Positions 1-6,692 of a DNA stretch of 7,097 nucleotides are shown one piece after another; the first letter of the stretch is position 1, and every line of letters starts with the position of its first letter. Position numbers and translations under genes: made by a program. A model generated the notes under the pieces. That model was not told the origin of the DNA, did not search any database, and was given only the letters and a program-made list of their open reading frames with translations. Source of the DNA: Roseovarius sp. UBA6167 (lineage in GTDB: Bacteria; Pseudomonadota; Alphaproteobacteria; Rhodobacterales; Rhodobacteraceae); assembly GCA_002428225.1 (NCBI GenBank), contig DIUD01000022.1, forward strand, positions 1 through 7,097, in the 5' to 3' direction.

Positions 1-261
1 CGCGGGCAGCCGCATCCAGGCGCCATCGGCCCAAAGGGCAATATCGCCCGACCATCCGGCCCAAAGGCCAGTCGCCCCGGCTGCCACCAGATAGGCCGTG
101 CCCTCGGTCGGGTTTGCGGGTGGAGCACTGCGGCTGCGATCCTCGACGGTCAGGTTCACAAGCCCGTCGAGCCGGCGCAGCGCTTCGTTATGGGTGACGT
201 GCTTTTGCGCCTGAGCAGCCTGAATATACGGCAATAGAAGCCGGGGACTCGTGTCGGCCAT
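1..261 (-). CDS. DUF2793 phage protein, 5' part (runs off the window)
   Basis: This is the first 87 codons of a DUF2793-family protein; the C-terminus lies beyond base 1. Reading the complement from the ATG at 261-259 gives an N-terminus with the family hallmark AQAQKHVTHNEALRRLD (residues about 16-32). A segment rich in Pro and Gly follows, then ATGLWAGWSGDIALWADGAW, in which the WAG and DGAW elements are typical of the family. These proteins are found next to tail-fibre or tail-tip genes in Rhodobacterales prophages; their biochemical role is not known to me and a virion surface or fibre role is inference. An AAGGA Shine-Dalgarno sequence overlaps the stop of the preceding large tail gene, and only 14 bases separate the two genes, so they are almost certainly co-transcribed. 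The family call is secure; whether the gene is intact cannot be seen. Confidence 0.9.
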   Translation of the reverse strand, partial: MADTSPRLLLPYIQAAQAQKHVTHNEALRRLDGLVNLTVEDRSRSAPPANPTEGTAYLVAAGATGLWAGWSGDIALWADGAWMRLPA

Positions 262-275
262 GGTGTAGGGTTCCT

Positions 276-3200
276 TCAGAAACTGAGTGTGACGGTCCGC
301 GGCGCCCCGCGTCCCAGAAGGGCGGAGAGCTGGAAGAGCCGGATCGTGAGGCTGTCGCCGGGGCCCAAGAGCGCACCGTGATCGGTGATCTGATGCGCCG
401 CGCTGTAGAGGGCCTGCGGCTGGTTTGCGGTCAGCACGCGGACCGTGCTGCTGCCGTCCGGCCCCATGATTTCGACCTCATAAGCCTCGCTGGCCTCCGA
501 CATCGGCACCTCGACCGCTTCCCAGCTGTCGGCAACCAGCGCGCGGTCGGCGCGGATCCAGCGCAGGGTCAGATCGCCGGGGATCCGGCCGCGCAGACCG
601 GGCTCTTCCACCTGCGCCACGCCAAAGGGCCGAAGCCCCGCGCCCTTGGGCGTGAATTCCGCAGCGGCAAAGCTCGGATCGGTGAAGGGCAGTGCCGCGG
701 GCCCCACGCGCCAGAGCCAAGGCAGGCCCAGATCGCCCAGTGCGATGGGCAGCCGCGCGAGCGTGGCATCAAGGAGGACGATCCGCGCCCCGGCAAGCGT
801 CGGGTTGCCCATCGCGTGTTCGGTGCCGCGCTGACCACGCAAGAGACGGGTCAGCCGATAGCGCCCCGGTGCTACCAGTTCCGCCGTTCCCGCCTGGATG
901 ATCTCCCAAAGCCCCGATCCGGTCTCGAGCGCCAGGGCATTGGCCCCACCAAAGAGTGCAAGGTCGGTGACGCTTTCCAGCGTGCCACTGGCCAGTTCCA
1001 GCACGAGCGCGTTCGCGTGATCGAAGCGCGCAACCGGTCCTGCGCCCAAGTCCTCCCCCAATATCCCCATCCGCGCCCGCGCGCCCAGTGTCTGGATCAG
1101 GCTGAAGCCGTCGTTGCTGGCGCTGCGCCAGACCGCGAGTGTCCCGGGCCAAGGCCGCGCATCGGCGGCGATCAGGGGCTGGTGGTCGATCTCGGTCTCG
1201 CTCAACTGCGGCAAATCGAGGAAAGCGATCTCGGGCGACCCGAACACAAGAGGGCGGGCCAAGGCGGCAGGACGCGCCGCGCCAGGCGGCAGATCGTGCA
1301 AGGTGCGATCCTGGACCAGCGCCTCGATTCCACGGGCGGTGCTGTCGGCGAGCGACAGGATCCGCAGATCGATCTCCCGCCCATCATGAGAGAGCCGCAG
1401 GACATCGCCCGAGTCCAGCGCCAGCCGGGAGGGTGGCAGCCGGAAAGCGGCACTCTCGCGCCCGGTCCAAGCTTCCATCAGCGCGCGGCGGCAACGCCGC
1501 TCTGCCTCCTCCGGCGGTACGGCCATCGGGAAGGCCTCGGCTGTGATGCGCGCGGCCGTCACCGTGACGCGGCGGGCTTCAACCAGGGCGCTGTCATAAT
1601 CCTCGTCTGCGCGCGCGATCTGCCATTTGAGCGCGAAGGGCAGTTCGGTCTCCTGCGCCCGGGTGAGCTCAAAAACCTCCACACCGCCGCTTGCACCGAT
1701 CACCATGTCCTCGGCTGAAATCACAGCAGCCGGCGCACGCCCGCGCATCAAAAACCGGATGCGGCCTTCGCTTTCCACGGCATCGAAGCCGAAATGCCGC
1801 GCCAGCACCGTGATCGAGGTGCGGGGGCTTTCGAGGGCGGTGATGACATGGCCCTCGACCGCGCCCCAGAGGCCCGAGACGTCGATCTGCTCTTCGGGCA
1901 GTCCCGCGCGGCGACAGAGCGAGCGCACGAGTGCCGCGAGGGATACCGACCCCAGCCGCCCGCTGAGAGTGTGACCTGTGCGCCAGGTCCCCGCATCGGA
2001 CCAAAGGTCAGAAGCCTCCGGATAGGCCGGATAGGGCCGCGCGTCCCAGAAGGCGGCGGCGCTGTTTGCGAGATCCATCATCGGCGCGCCGGTGAGCGGC
2101 GAGCTGGGGTTTGCACCTGGGGCAGACCAATGCCCCAGGATCGCCTCGATCACACTGCGCTGGCTGGCATCATCCCGCCATCCGCGCGAAAACCACGGCA
2201 GGCGCGCGTCCGCGGCCAGAGGTGCCCGCAGCGCATTGGGTTCATTCGCCGCACGATCGACGGCTGGGGCGCCGAGGGCGGTGAACCGGATGGGCTTGGA
2301 GCGCGGGAGCCAGGCCGTCGGCGTTTGCGCCACGCCCCCGACACGCGGGACATGCGCGTTGCTCCACCAGCCGACAATATCCTTGGGCCGATAGAGCCAG
2401 GCATCAGCCGCAACGCCCCAGGCCAAATCCACCACGGGCGTCCGTCGCTGTGATGCGCGGTCGGCATCAGACAGGTAGCGCCAGTCGTAGCCTTCACCGC
2501 CTGCAACATTGGCCGCGAGGTAGCTGCGGTCCTGCGGCGCGGGCCATTGGGCCGCATCAAGATGGTCGTCGCCATCGCGCCAGTCGGCGAGCGGCCAGTA
2601 GGCCTCCACCCCGATGAAATCGATAGCGGCATCGGCCCAGAGCGTGTCGAGCGGAAACCGCACCTCGCCCGGCGCCGGATGATGGCTGTGCCACGTCTCG
2701 GGGCTAGCGCCAAAGCCGATCTTCGTCGACGGACCAAGGATCTGTCGCACGGCCGCCGCCAAGCTGATCCATTGCGCAGTGGCCGGATAGCTGCCTGGCC
2801 CCGATCTCAGGGTGACCAGTCCATCCAGCCGCGGCCCCAGCAGGAAACTGTCGACCCCGCCTGCGCGCGCCGCGATATGAGCGTAATGCAGCACAAGGCG
2901 GCGCAGGCCCCGATCGCTGGCAGGCCCATTCCAGCGCACGGTCTCGCCGGACACCGCGAATTGCGCGGGCGTCGCCGCGCCGAAGAAGCTGACGATCTCG
3001 CTGGTCATCACCGCGGTCAGGTCCGGGCTTCCCGGCAGCCCCGGCGCTAGGCTCGCAGTGATCCGGGTCGCGGCGGCATAGGCTGGCTGCGGCGCCGCGC
3101 CGGTCCAGGGATCGATGCGCGTGTTGCTGGCTGGAATGTCCAGGCTCAGCACCGGGGCCAGTGTCACCCGGAGGCCACGCGCCTTGATCTCGCGGATGGC

Positions 3201-4244
3201 GGCGATCACGGTTTGATCCGAGGGCGTCCCCCGAAATCCCATTCCGTTTGCTCCGCGCGACAGAAGATGCGCGCTGCTGCGCGTCTCGCCATTCACGCCC
3301 CAGGTCAGCGGCGTGGTGCTGCCTGTGCGGGTCTCGACGCCGGGGCGGATCTGGCACGTGTTGGCGCGCAGGTCATCTCCGAACCAGGCAACGGGCAGTG
3401 TGACAGCTTCGAGCCCGGGGCACGCCGCCTGCAGTCGATCCAGCGCCACGGTGAAATCCGCCGCGCCGGCGTCAAGGCTGGCATTCACCGCAGAAGTCGT
3501 GCCGCCACTTTGGGTGGTCACGATCCCGGTCGCGAGCCCGAATTCTCCCATGCCGTCGCCCAGCACCATGGCGCGGATCAGGCCTTCGGCGCTGTCCGGA
3601 TCCGCGATCGGGCGGAATACTTCGAAGGAGAGCTGCGGCAGGCGGTTGCCATAGCTCTCCAGCGGCAGATCCTCGAAGATCACGTAAGCCGTACCACGAT
3701 AGGCCGGTGTGTTGGCGGCACCCATCTTCGCCGCGATGAACGGATCACGCCCCTGGCTCTCATCGCCCGGATACCAGCGCCAGGTGACACCGGTCATGTC
3801 CATGGGCTTGCCGTCGGCCCAGATGCGGCCGATGCCGGTGATCGCGCCTTCGGTTAGCGCGACTGCAAAGGATGCGAAATACAGATACTCGGTCGTCGTG
3901 ACCTTGGACCCACCGCCACCCTTGCCGCCGACGCGCTGGGTTGTGGTGCGCACCTCCTCGCGGAAATCGGTGGCCCAGATGATATTGCCACCCACGCGCA
4001 TGCGGCCAGAGACGCGCGGGATGACAGCGCCTTCGGTCGAGGAGGTCAGGCGCAGGCTGTCGAGCCGCGCGCCTTCTATGCGCTGGCCGGGGGCGAGCGA
4101 GGAGATGATCCAGCTGTCGACGACCGAGCCGATCGAGGCGCCGATGAAGCCGCCGATGGCGGCCCCGGTCAGGCCAAGGATGGTGCCGGAAATCAGCGAG
4201 CCGCCAAGCGCGGCACCGGCAGCGCCCAGAATGAGGGTGGCCAT
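276..4244 (-). CDS. GTA TIM-barrel-like tail-tip protein (RcGTA gp15 'megatron' family)
   Basis: This 1322-residue protein forms the distal tip of the tail and is the counterpart of RcGTA gene 15. The open frame extends 44 codons further upstream, but the family N-terminus starts at ATG 4244 (MATLILGAAGAALGG), so that start is used. Visible parts in order: a glycine-rich hydrophobic segment (about residues 2-45) with GxxxG-like spacing; a beta-rich region with the family loop GGKGGGGSK followed by TTTEYLYFASFAVAL (about 105-130); a TIM-barrel, glycoside-hydrolase-like domain (about 320-620, including IREIKARGLRVTLAPVLSLD and FIGVEAYWPLADW); a phage-tail-3-type region from about 735 (FWDARPYPAYPE, LAALVRSLCRRAGLPEEQ); and a C-terminal part with the conserved LTRLLRGQRGTEHAM. 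Length matches the family (about 1300), and no frameshift is seen. Enzymatic activity of the barrel is inferred, not shown. The gene lies 64 bases downstream of the peptidase gene and 14 bases upstream of the DUF2793 gene. Confidence 0.95.
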   Translation of the reverse strand: MATLILGAAGAALGGSLISGTILGLTGAAIGGFIGASIGSVVDSWIISSLAPGQRIEGARLDSLRLTSSTEGAVIPRVSGRMRVGGNIIWATDFREEVRTTTQRVGGKGGGGSKVTTTEYLYFASFAVALTEGAITGIGRIWADGKPMDMTGVTWRWYPGDESQGRDPFIAAKMGAANTPAYRGTAYVIFEDLPLESYGNRLPQLSFEVFRPIADPDSAEGLIRAMVLGDGMGEFGLATGIVTTQSGGTTSAVNASLDAGAADFTVALDRLQAACPGLEAVTLPVAWFGDDLRANTCQIRPGVETRTGSTTPLTWGVNGETRSSAHLLSRGANGMGFRGTPSDQTVIAAIREIKARGLRVTLAPVLSLDIPASNTRIDPWTGAAPQPAYAAATRITASLAPGLPGSPDLTAVMTSEIVSFFGAATPAQFAVSGETVRWNGPASDRGLRRLVLHYAHIAARAGGVDSFLLGPRLDGLVTLRSGPGSYPATAQWISLAAAVRQILGPSTKIGFGASPETWHSHHPAPGEVRFPLDTLWADAAIDFIGVEAYWPLADWRDGDDHLDAAQWPAPQDRSYLAANVAGGEGYDWRYLSDADRASQRRTPVVDLAWGVAADAWLYRPKDIVGWWSNAHVPRVGGVAQTPTAWLPRSKPIRFTALGAPAVDRAANEPNALRAPLAADARLPWFSRGWRDDASQRSVIEAILGHWSAPGANPSSPLTGAPMMDLANSAAAFWDARPYPAYPEASDLWSDAGTWRTGHTLSGRLGSVSLAALVRSLCRRAGLPEEQIDVSGLWGAVEGHVITALESPRTSITVLARHFGFDAVESEGRIRFLMRGRAPAAVISAEDMVIGASGGVEVFELTRAQETELPFALKWQIARADEDYDSALVEARRVTVTAARITAEAFPMAVPPEEAERRCRRALMEAWTGRESAAFRLPPSRLALDSGDVLRLSHDGREIDLRILSLADSTARGIEALVQDRTLHDLPPGAARPAALARPLVFGSPEIAFLDLPQLSETEIDHQPLIAADARPWPGTLAVWRSASNDGFSLIQTLGARARMGILGEDLGAGPVARFDHANALVLELASGTLESVTDLALFGGANALALETGSGLWEIIQAGTAELVAPGRYRLTRLLRGQRGTEHAMGNPTLAGARIVLLDATLARLPIALGDLGLPWLWRVGPAALPFTDPSFAAAEFTPKGAGLRPFGVAQVEEPGLRGRIPGDLTLRWIRADRALVADSWEAVEVPMSEASEAYEVEIMGPDGSSTVRVLTANQPQALYSAAHQITDHGALLGPGDSLTIRLFQLSALLGRGAPRTVTLSF

Positions 4245-4308
4245 GAGGGATCGTCTTTCTATGGTGAAGCGGCCAAGGGGCGGAAGTGTCAGGATTCCGA
4301 CACGCCTC

Positions 4309-4857
4309 TCAGTCCGATGAATTGCGCATCTGTCGCGCTGACCGCTGCGGTCGTGGGAAGCGGAACACAAAGGCAACGCGCCGCGCCCAGGCAGGTGTCA
4401 GCGGTTCTTCGATGACGCCGAGGCGCTCGTAGGCGTGGAGGAACTGGTCCGGCGCTGTCAAAATCCCGACATGCTTGGCAACGGCGCCCGGGCGCATACG
4501 GAAAAGGAGGAGATCGCCGGGTTGGCGCGCCTCCACCGTGATGGGCAGCATCAGGCGCGCAGCACCATCGGCGAGAACCTCGCGCTCTCCGGTCTCGCCC
4601 CAATCCCTGCTGTAGGGCGGGATCGGAAAGGGCTCCGGCCCATGCAGCTCGCGCCAAATCCCGCGGGCGAGCCCGAGACAGTCGCAGCCGACGCCCTTGA
4701 GGCAGGCCTGATCGTGATAGGGCGTGCCGAGCCAGTCGCGGGCCAGTGCGACAACACTTCTGGGTTTTGCGAATCTGCAACCATGATAGCCTTCAACAGA
4801 TTCGTCTTTATGGAGAGGGCCAATGGTCTCGAGAGCACTTTTTTCTGTGGCAGTCAT
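4309..4857 (-). CDS. NlpC/P60 tail peptidase (RcGTA gp14 family), start uncertain
   Basis: This is a phage-tail cysteine peptidase of the NlpC/P60 superfamily, expected to cut peptidoglycan stem peptides during tail entry. Counting from ATG 4857 (182 aa), the core begins near residue 35 with VVALARDWLGTPYHDQ. The catalytic Cys60 sits in CDCLGLARGIW, the likely His129 in AVAKHVGIL and a second His141 in FLHAYERLG. The domain ends at FVFRFP, followed by a short tail. In this family the protein usually starts only a few residues before VVALAR, so the first 34 or so residues are unexpected and are encoded in lower-GC DNA. No in-frame ATG, GTG or TTG lies between 4857 and the core. A well-spaced Shine-Dalgarno and ATG at 4784 is in another frame. 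The true start may therefore be 4857, a still earlier codon, or a start lost by a one-base change. The 5' end overlaps the plus-strand gene by 35 bases. Confidence 0.85.
   Translation of the reverse strand: MTATEKSALETIGPLHKDESVEGYHGCRFAKPRSVVALARDWLGTPYHDQACLKGVGCDCLGLARGIWRELHGPEPFPIPPYSRDWGETGEREVLADGAARLMLPITVEARQPGDLLLFRMRPGAVAKHVGILTAPDQFLHAYERLGVIEEPLTPAWARRVAFVFRFPRPQRSARQMRNSSD
4782..4794 (-). promoter_or_regulatory. Orphan Shine-Dalgarno and ATG, probable former start of the peptidase gene
   Basis: On the minus strand, GAAGG (4794-4790) is followed after five bases by ATG (4784-4782). This is the best ribosome-binding arrangement near the conserved NlpC/P60 core. From this ATG the frame reads MVADSQNPEVLSHWP, which misses the core by one base. 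A single restored base after GAAGTG would give MVADSQNPEV joined directly to VVALARDWLG, a start of normal family length. The sequence elements are seen directly; the idea that this was the ancestral start is inference. Confidence 0.45.
4812..4825 (+). promoter_or_regulatory. Shine-Dalgarno of the plus-strand exported-protein gene
   Basis: A purine run GGAGAGGG (4812-4819) lies directly before the ATG at 4823-4825, at a spacing of about 3 to 7 bases depending on which part pairs with 16S rRNA. It supports this ATG as a real start on the plus strand. No convincing -35/-10 promoter pair could be picked upstream (4742-4811). Confidence 0.6.
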
Positions 4858-5221
4858 ATCTTCTTGCTTTGCCTTCAGTTCGCAGTCGGTGGCACAGGAT
4901 GACAGTGCGGTGCCCAGACCAAATGAGCAGTCGCTGCAAGAATGGCCGCGCACAGAAGGCGAAGGTCCAATCATTTATCGTGACATCAATCCTCAGCATC
5001 TCTTGGATTTGCCGCAGTCTCAGAAGAGCTTAAGCGACAAGTCAACTTGTGCTACTTGGAACTACAGCGATATCGGCATGCCATGCCTGCGAGCATATGG
5101 AAATCGGTCGTCTTGCGTCTGGGCTTCTGGATGGGGATGGGTCTATTTCAACAACTTCAGCACGGTGTGCGCTACCACTCTTTTGACGGTTTGTTATTCG
5201 AGTTATGGAAAATGTGGCTAA
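4823..5221 (+). CDS. Small exported six-cysteine protein (secreted or lipoprotein), unknown function
   Basis: This 132-residue protein is encoded on the strand opposite to every other gene here. I do not recognise its family. The N-terminus is a clear export signal: MVSR, a hydrophobic stretch ALFSVAVI, then two possible cleavage sites. ISSC at 12-15 fits a lipobox, which would make Cys15 the lipidated residue. SVA at 22-24 before QDD fits signal peptidase I. A Pro/Glu/Gln-rich linker follows to about residue 73. The C-terminal part is rich in aromatic residues, Ser, Thr and Cys, with six cysteines at 76, 88, 98, 116, 124 and 131, consistent with up to three disulfides outside the cytoplasm. 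A good Shine-Dalgarno precedes the ATG. GC over 4861-5220 is about 51 % by hand count (182 of 360), well below the neighbours. The stop lies 18 bases from the convergent hub-gene stop, with no terminator visible between them. Opposite strand, odd composition and export signal suggest a lysogenic-conversion ('moron') gene; that role is inference. Confidence 0.7.
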   Translation: MVSRALFSVAVISSCFAFSSQSVAQDDSAVPRPNEQSLQEWPRTEGEGPIIYRDINPQHLLDLPQSQKSLSDKSTCATWNYSDIGMPCLRAYGNRSSCVWASGWGWVYFNNFSTVCATTLLTVCYSSYGKCG

Positions 5222-5239
5222 CTTTCACGTGGCGGGCGC

Positions 5240-6124
5240 TTATAGAACCTCGCCCTCATGGCCGCCGTCCTTGGTGGCATATCGAATGACCGCGTCCTGA
5301 CCCGGGATATGCGGAAAGCCTCGGAAGTTCACGATGTTGCTGAACTTTGCGCCGCAAGTCTCGGCGCGCTTGTCGCAGCCTGCGGTCACTGTGAAATTGT
5401 CCCCGACCGTGATCGCGCGCAGGGGCGCTTCCAGCAACGTCAGAGTGACCAGCCCGCCGGTCCCGTCATGCAGCAGCACCTCCGCCCGCCGTCCGGCATT
5501 TGCACCGGTGCTCCAGGTCAGCGTCCCTTGCGCGAACCAGCCGGAGACGAACCCTCCAAGCCCTGCGGCCACAAACGCCCGGTCGCGCAAGCGTTCCGTC
5601 ACGCTGCCCACCCCGCGAAACGCCACTGCGTTCAGATTGACCTGGCATCGGGCATCGCCCAATTCCGCATCACATCCCGCCTGAAACACCCGGCCCACCG
5701 TCTGGCCCAGCACATGGGCGAGGCTCCTGACCTCGGCCACAAAGGCCAGTCGGCCACGACGGATCTGACCGACAGCGCCGCGGCGCATCAGGACACGCTG
5801 ATCGGGTGAGGCCCAGTTCACGCGCCAGACCTCGACAACGGCATTGTCCCAGCGGCCACCGAGAATATCGGTCTCGGTGATGCGGTCCGAGGACAGCACC
5901 CCTTCGGCTTCCTGCGCATCGACGGCGAGATCGGAGCCTGCGCGGAGTTCGGAAGCCGTGAACCCGCTCTCGGGCTCGAAAATCGTGTCGTCGAAGACCA
6001 GCGGCAGATCGTGGTCGGTGAAGCCGAAGGCCTCACCATCAGCGCGGGTCAGCCGCCAGCACCAGGCCAGCGTGGTCACGCCGGTGTCGAGATGGGCCTG
6101 CAGTCCGGATGGCAGGGTCTTCAT
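5240..6124 (-). CDS. DUF2163 tail hub protein (RcGTA gp13 family)
   Basis: This 294-residue, full-length DUF2163 protein is the counterpart of RcGTA gene 13, the hub that connects the tail tube to the tip complex. The N-terminus is typical (LPSGLQAHLDTGVTTLAWCW, then FGFTDHDLPLVFD near residues 33-45), as is the C-terminal block CDKRAETCGAKF followed by NFRGFPHIPGQD. Four cysteines form two pairs, Cys151/Cys160 (AGCDAELGDARC) and Cys250/Cys257 (AGCDKRAETC). By analogy with the tail-tip protein gpL of phage lambda, whose C-terminal cysteines bind an iron-sulfur cluster, these may hold a cluster; that is inference from spacing and family. A fifth cysteine, Cys22, is isolated. The ATG at 6124 overlaps the stop of the upstream heme-oxygenase-like gene as ATGA, which argues for coupled translation. 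The gene looks intact and has the usual length. Confidence 0.95.
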   Translation of the reverse strand: MKTLPSGLQAHLDTGVTTLAWCWRLTRADGEAFGFTDHDLPLVFDDTIFEPESGFTASELRAGSDLAVDAQEAEGVLSSDRITETDILGGRWDNAVVEVWRVNWASPDQRVLMRRGAVGQIRRGRLAFVAEVRSLAHVLGQTVGRVFQAGCDAELGDARCQVNLNAVAFRGVGSVTERLRDRAFVAAGLGGFVSGWFAQGTLTWSTGANAGRRAEVLLHDGTGGLVTLTLLEAPLRAITVGDNFTVTAGCDKRAETCGAKFSNIVNFRGFPHIPGQDAVIRYATKDGGHEGEVL

Positions 6125-6675
6125 CGCGCGACCGCCACTTCCGCCCTTGGCGCTTCGAAATCTCCTCGTGCGACGATCTCGTCCATGACGGCGCTGAGCG
6201 CGACAAAAGCCCGCCGCGCCCCGGGGGCCAGATTCGGGATCTCGCGCAACTGCTTGACGAAGGCCTCAGCAGCCGGACCGTCGTCAAAGGTCGTATGCCG
6301 CGACGGCAGATCCCGTCCGGCTTCCCGCAGGGCCTTCTCGATGACACGCCCACCGCGACGATGCGCGCCGATGGTCAGATAGGCCGCCCCGAAAATCGCC
6401 ACCGTGTCGGTCAGCGAGGCTGCGAAATCCGCCGCCACACGACTGGGGTGTGCCTCCACCGGCAGTAGCGCCAGCAGATCCAGCGCCAGCGCATCGGCCC
6501 GTCGCACCGCAAGCGGCAGATGCGGATCGAGCGCCAGCTGGATGGTCAGATGCGCCTGCAGCCAGTCGGCCCAGGCCTGCGGCGTGATCGTGCCTGCGAT
6601 CATCGCGCGCGCCAGCGGGTGGTCCTCGGCTTGGTGGTGCAGATCGCGCGTTGCCTGCCAGAGTGGTCCGAGCAT
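6121..6675 (-). CDS. Heme-oxygenase-family protein inside the tail operon
   Basis: This 184-residue, mostly helical protein resembles the heme oxygenase family, whose known members cleave heme to biliverdin, CO and iron. The N-terminus has LWQATRDLHHQAEDHPLAR. His13 falls where the proximal heme ligand sits in the family pattern (T-x-x-h-H-x-x-A-E). The distal-helix region reads AAYLTIGAHRRGGRVIEKAL (about 97-116), resembling the family's Y-x-x-x-G...GG-x-V-I element, but with one extra residue and His/Arg where the distal Asp/Ser region lies in classical enzymes. Catalysis is therefore unproven; a heme-binding or purely structural use of the fold is possible. The start chosen is ATG 6675, with GGAG six bases upstream; a TTG twelve bases earlier is inside that ribosome-binding site. 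The stop overlaps the hub start as ATGA. The gene follows a terminator-like hairpin. TenA-like relatives share the fold, but the TR-x-LH-x-x-AE motif favours heme oxygenase. Confidence 0.78.
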   Translation of the reverse strand: MLGPLWQATRDLHHQAEDHPLARAMIAGTITPQAWADWLQAHLTIQLALDPHLPLAVRRADALALDLLALLPVEAHPSRVAADFAASLTDTVAIFGAAYLTIGAHRRGGRVIEKALREAGRDLPSRHTTFDDGPAAEAFVKQLREIPNLAPGARRAFVALSAVMDEIVARGDFEAPRAEVAVAR

Positions 6676-6681
6676 GGTGGT

Positions 6682-6685
6682 CTCC
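6682..6685 (-). promoter_or_regulatory. Shine-Dalgarno deciding the heme-oxygenase-like start
   Basis: GGAG on the minus strand lies six bases before ATG 6675. It rules against the in-frame TTG at 6687, whose codons overlap this site. Confidence 0.7.
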
Positions 6686-6692
6686 AAAATGC

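Larger units (their letters stand above)
4745..5239. other. Low-GC inserted segment splitting the hub and peptidase genes
   Basis: Between the hub-gene stop and the first conserved codons of the peptidase lie roughly 490 bases of lower-GC DNA, where related tail modules have these two genes almost touching. The segment contains the plus-strand exported-protein gene and also encodes the unconserved first residues of the peptidase frame. I saw no transposase, no clear terminal inverted repeats and no obvious target-site duplication at the edges, so the mode of entry is unknown. Both boundaries are estimates: the right one is set by the intact hub stop, the left one by where family similarity resumes (VVALARDWLG). 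Confidence 0.55.

Noticed and set aside
378..1718. Long plus-strand open frame of 446 codons
   Set aside because: It is antisense to the conserved C-terminal half of the large tail-tip gene. Its product is Arg/Gln/Pro-rich low-quality sequence typical of a shadow frame in GC-rich DNA.
4286..4303. Imperfect inverted repeat (GTGTC ... GACAC) between the peptidase and tip genes
   Set aside because: Only five continuous pairs with a mismatched interior and no T-run. It is too weak to call a terminator or operator.
4245..4376. Upstream 44-codon extension of the large tip protein
   Set aside because: The extra residues are unlike the family and overlap the end of the peptidase gene. The family N-terminus fits ATG 4244.
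4742..4811. Candidate promoter for the plus-strand gene (TTGCGA or TTCTGG with CATGAT)
   Set aside because: The boxes match sigma-70 consensus poorly and several equally weak choices exist, so none can be supported.
5222..5239. Possible bidirectional terminator between the convergent stops
   Set aside because: The 18 bases hold no stem of useful length and no T-run in either direction.
4745..5239. Insertion sequence or transposon as the source of the low-GC segment
   Set aside because: No transposase, terminal inverted repeats or clear target duplication could be found by eye.
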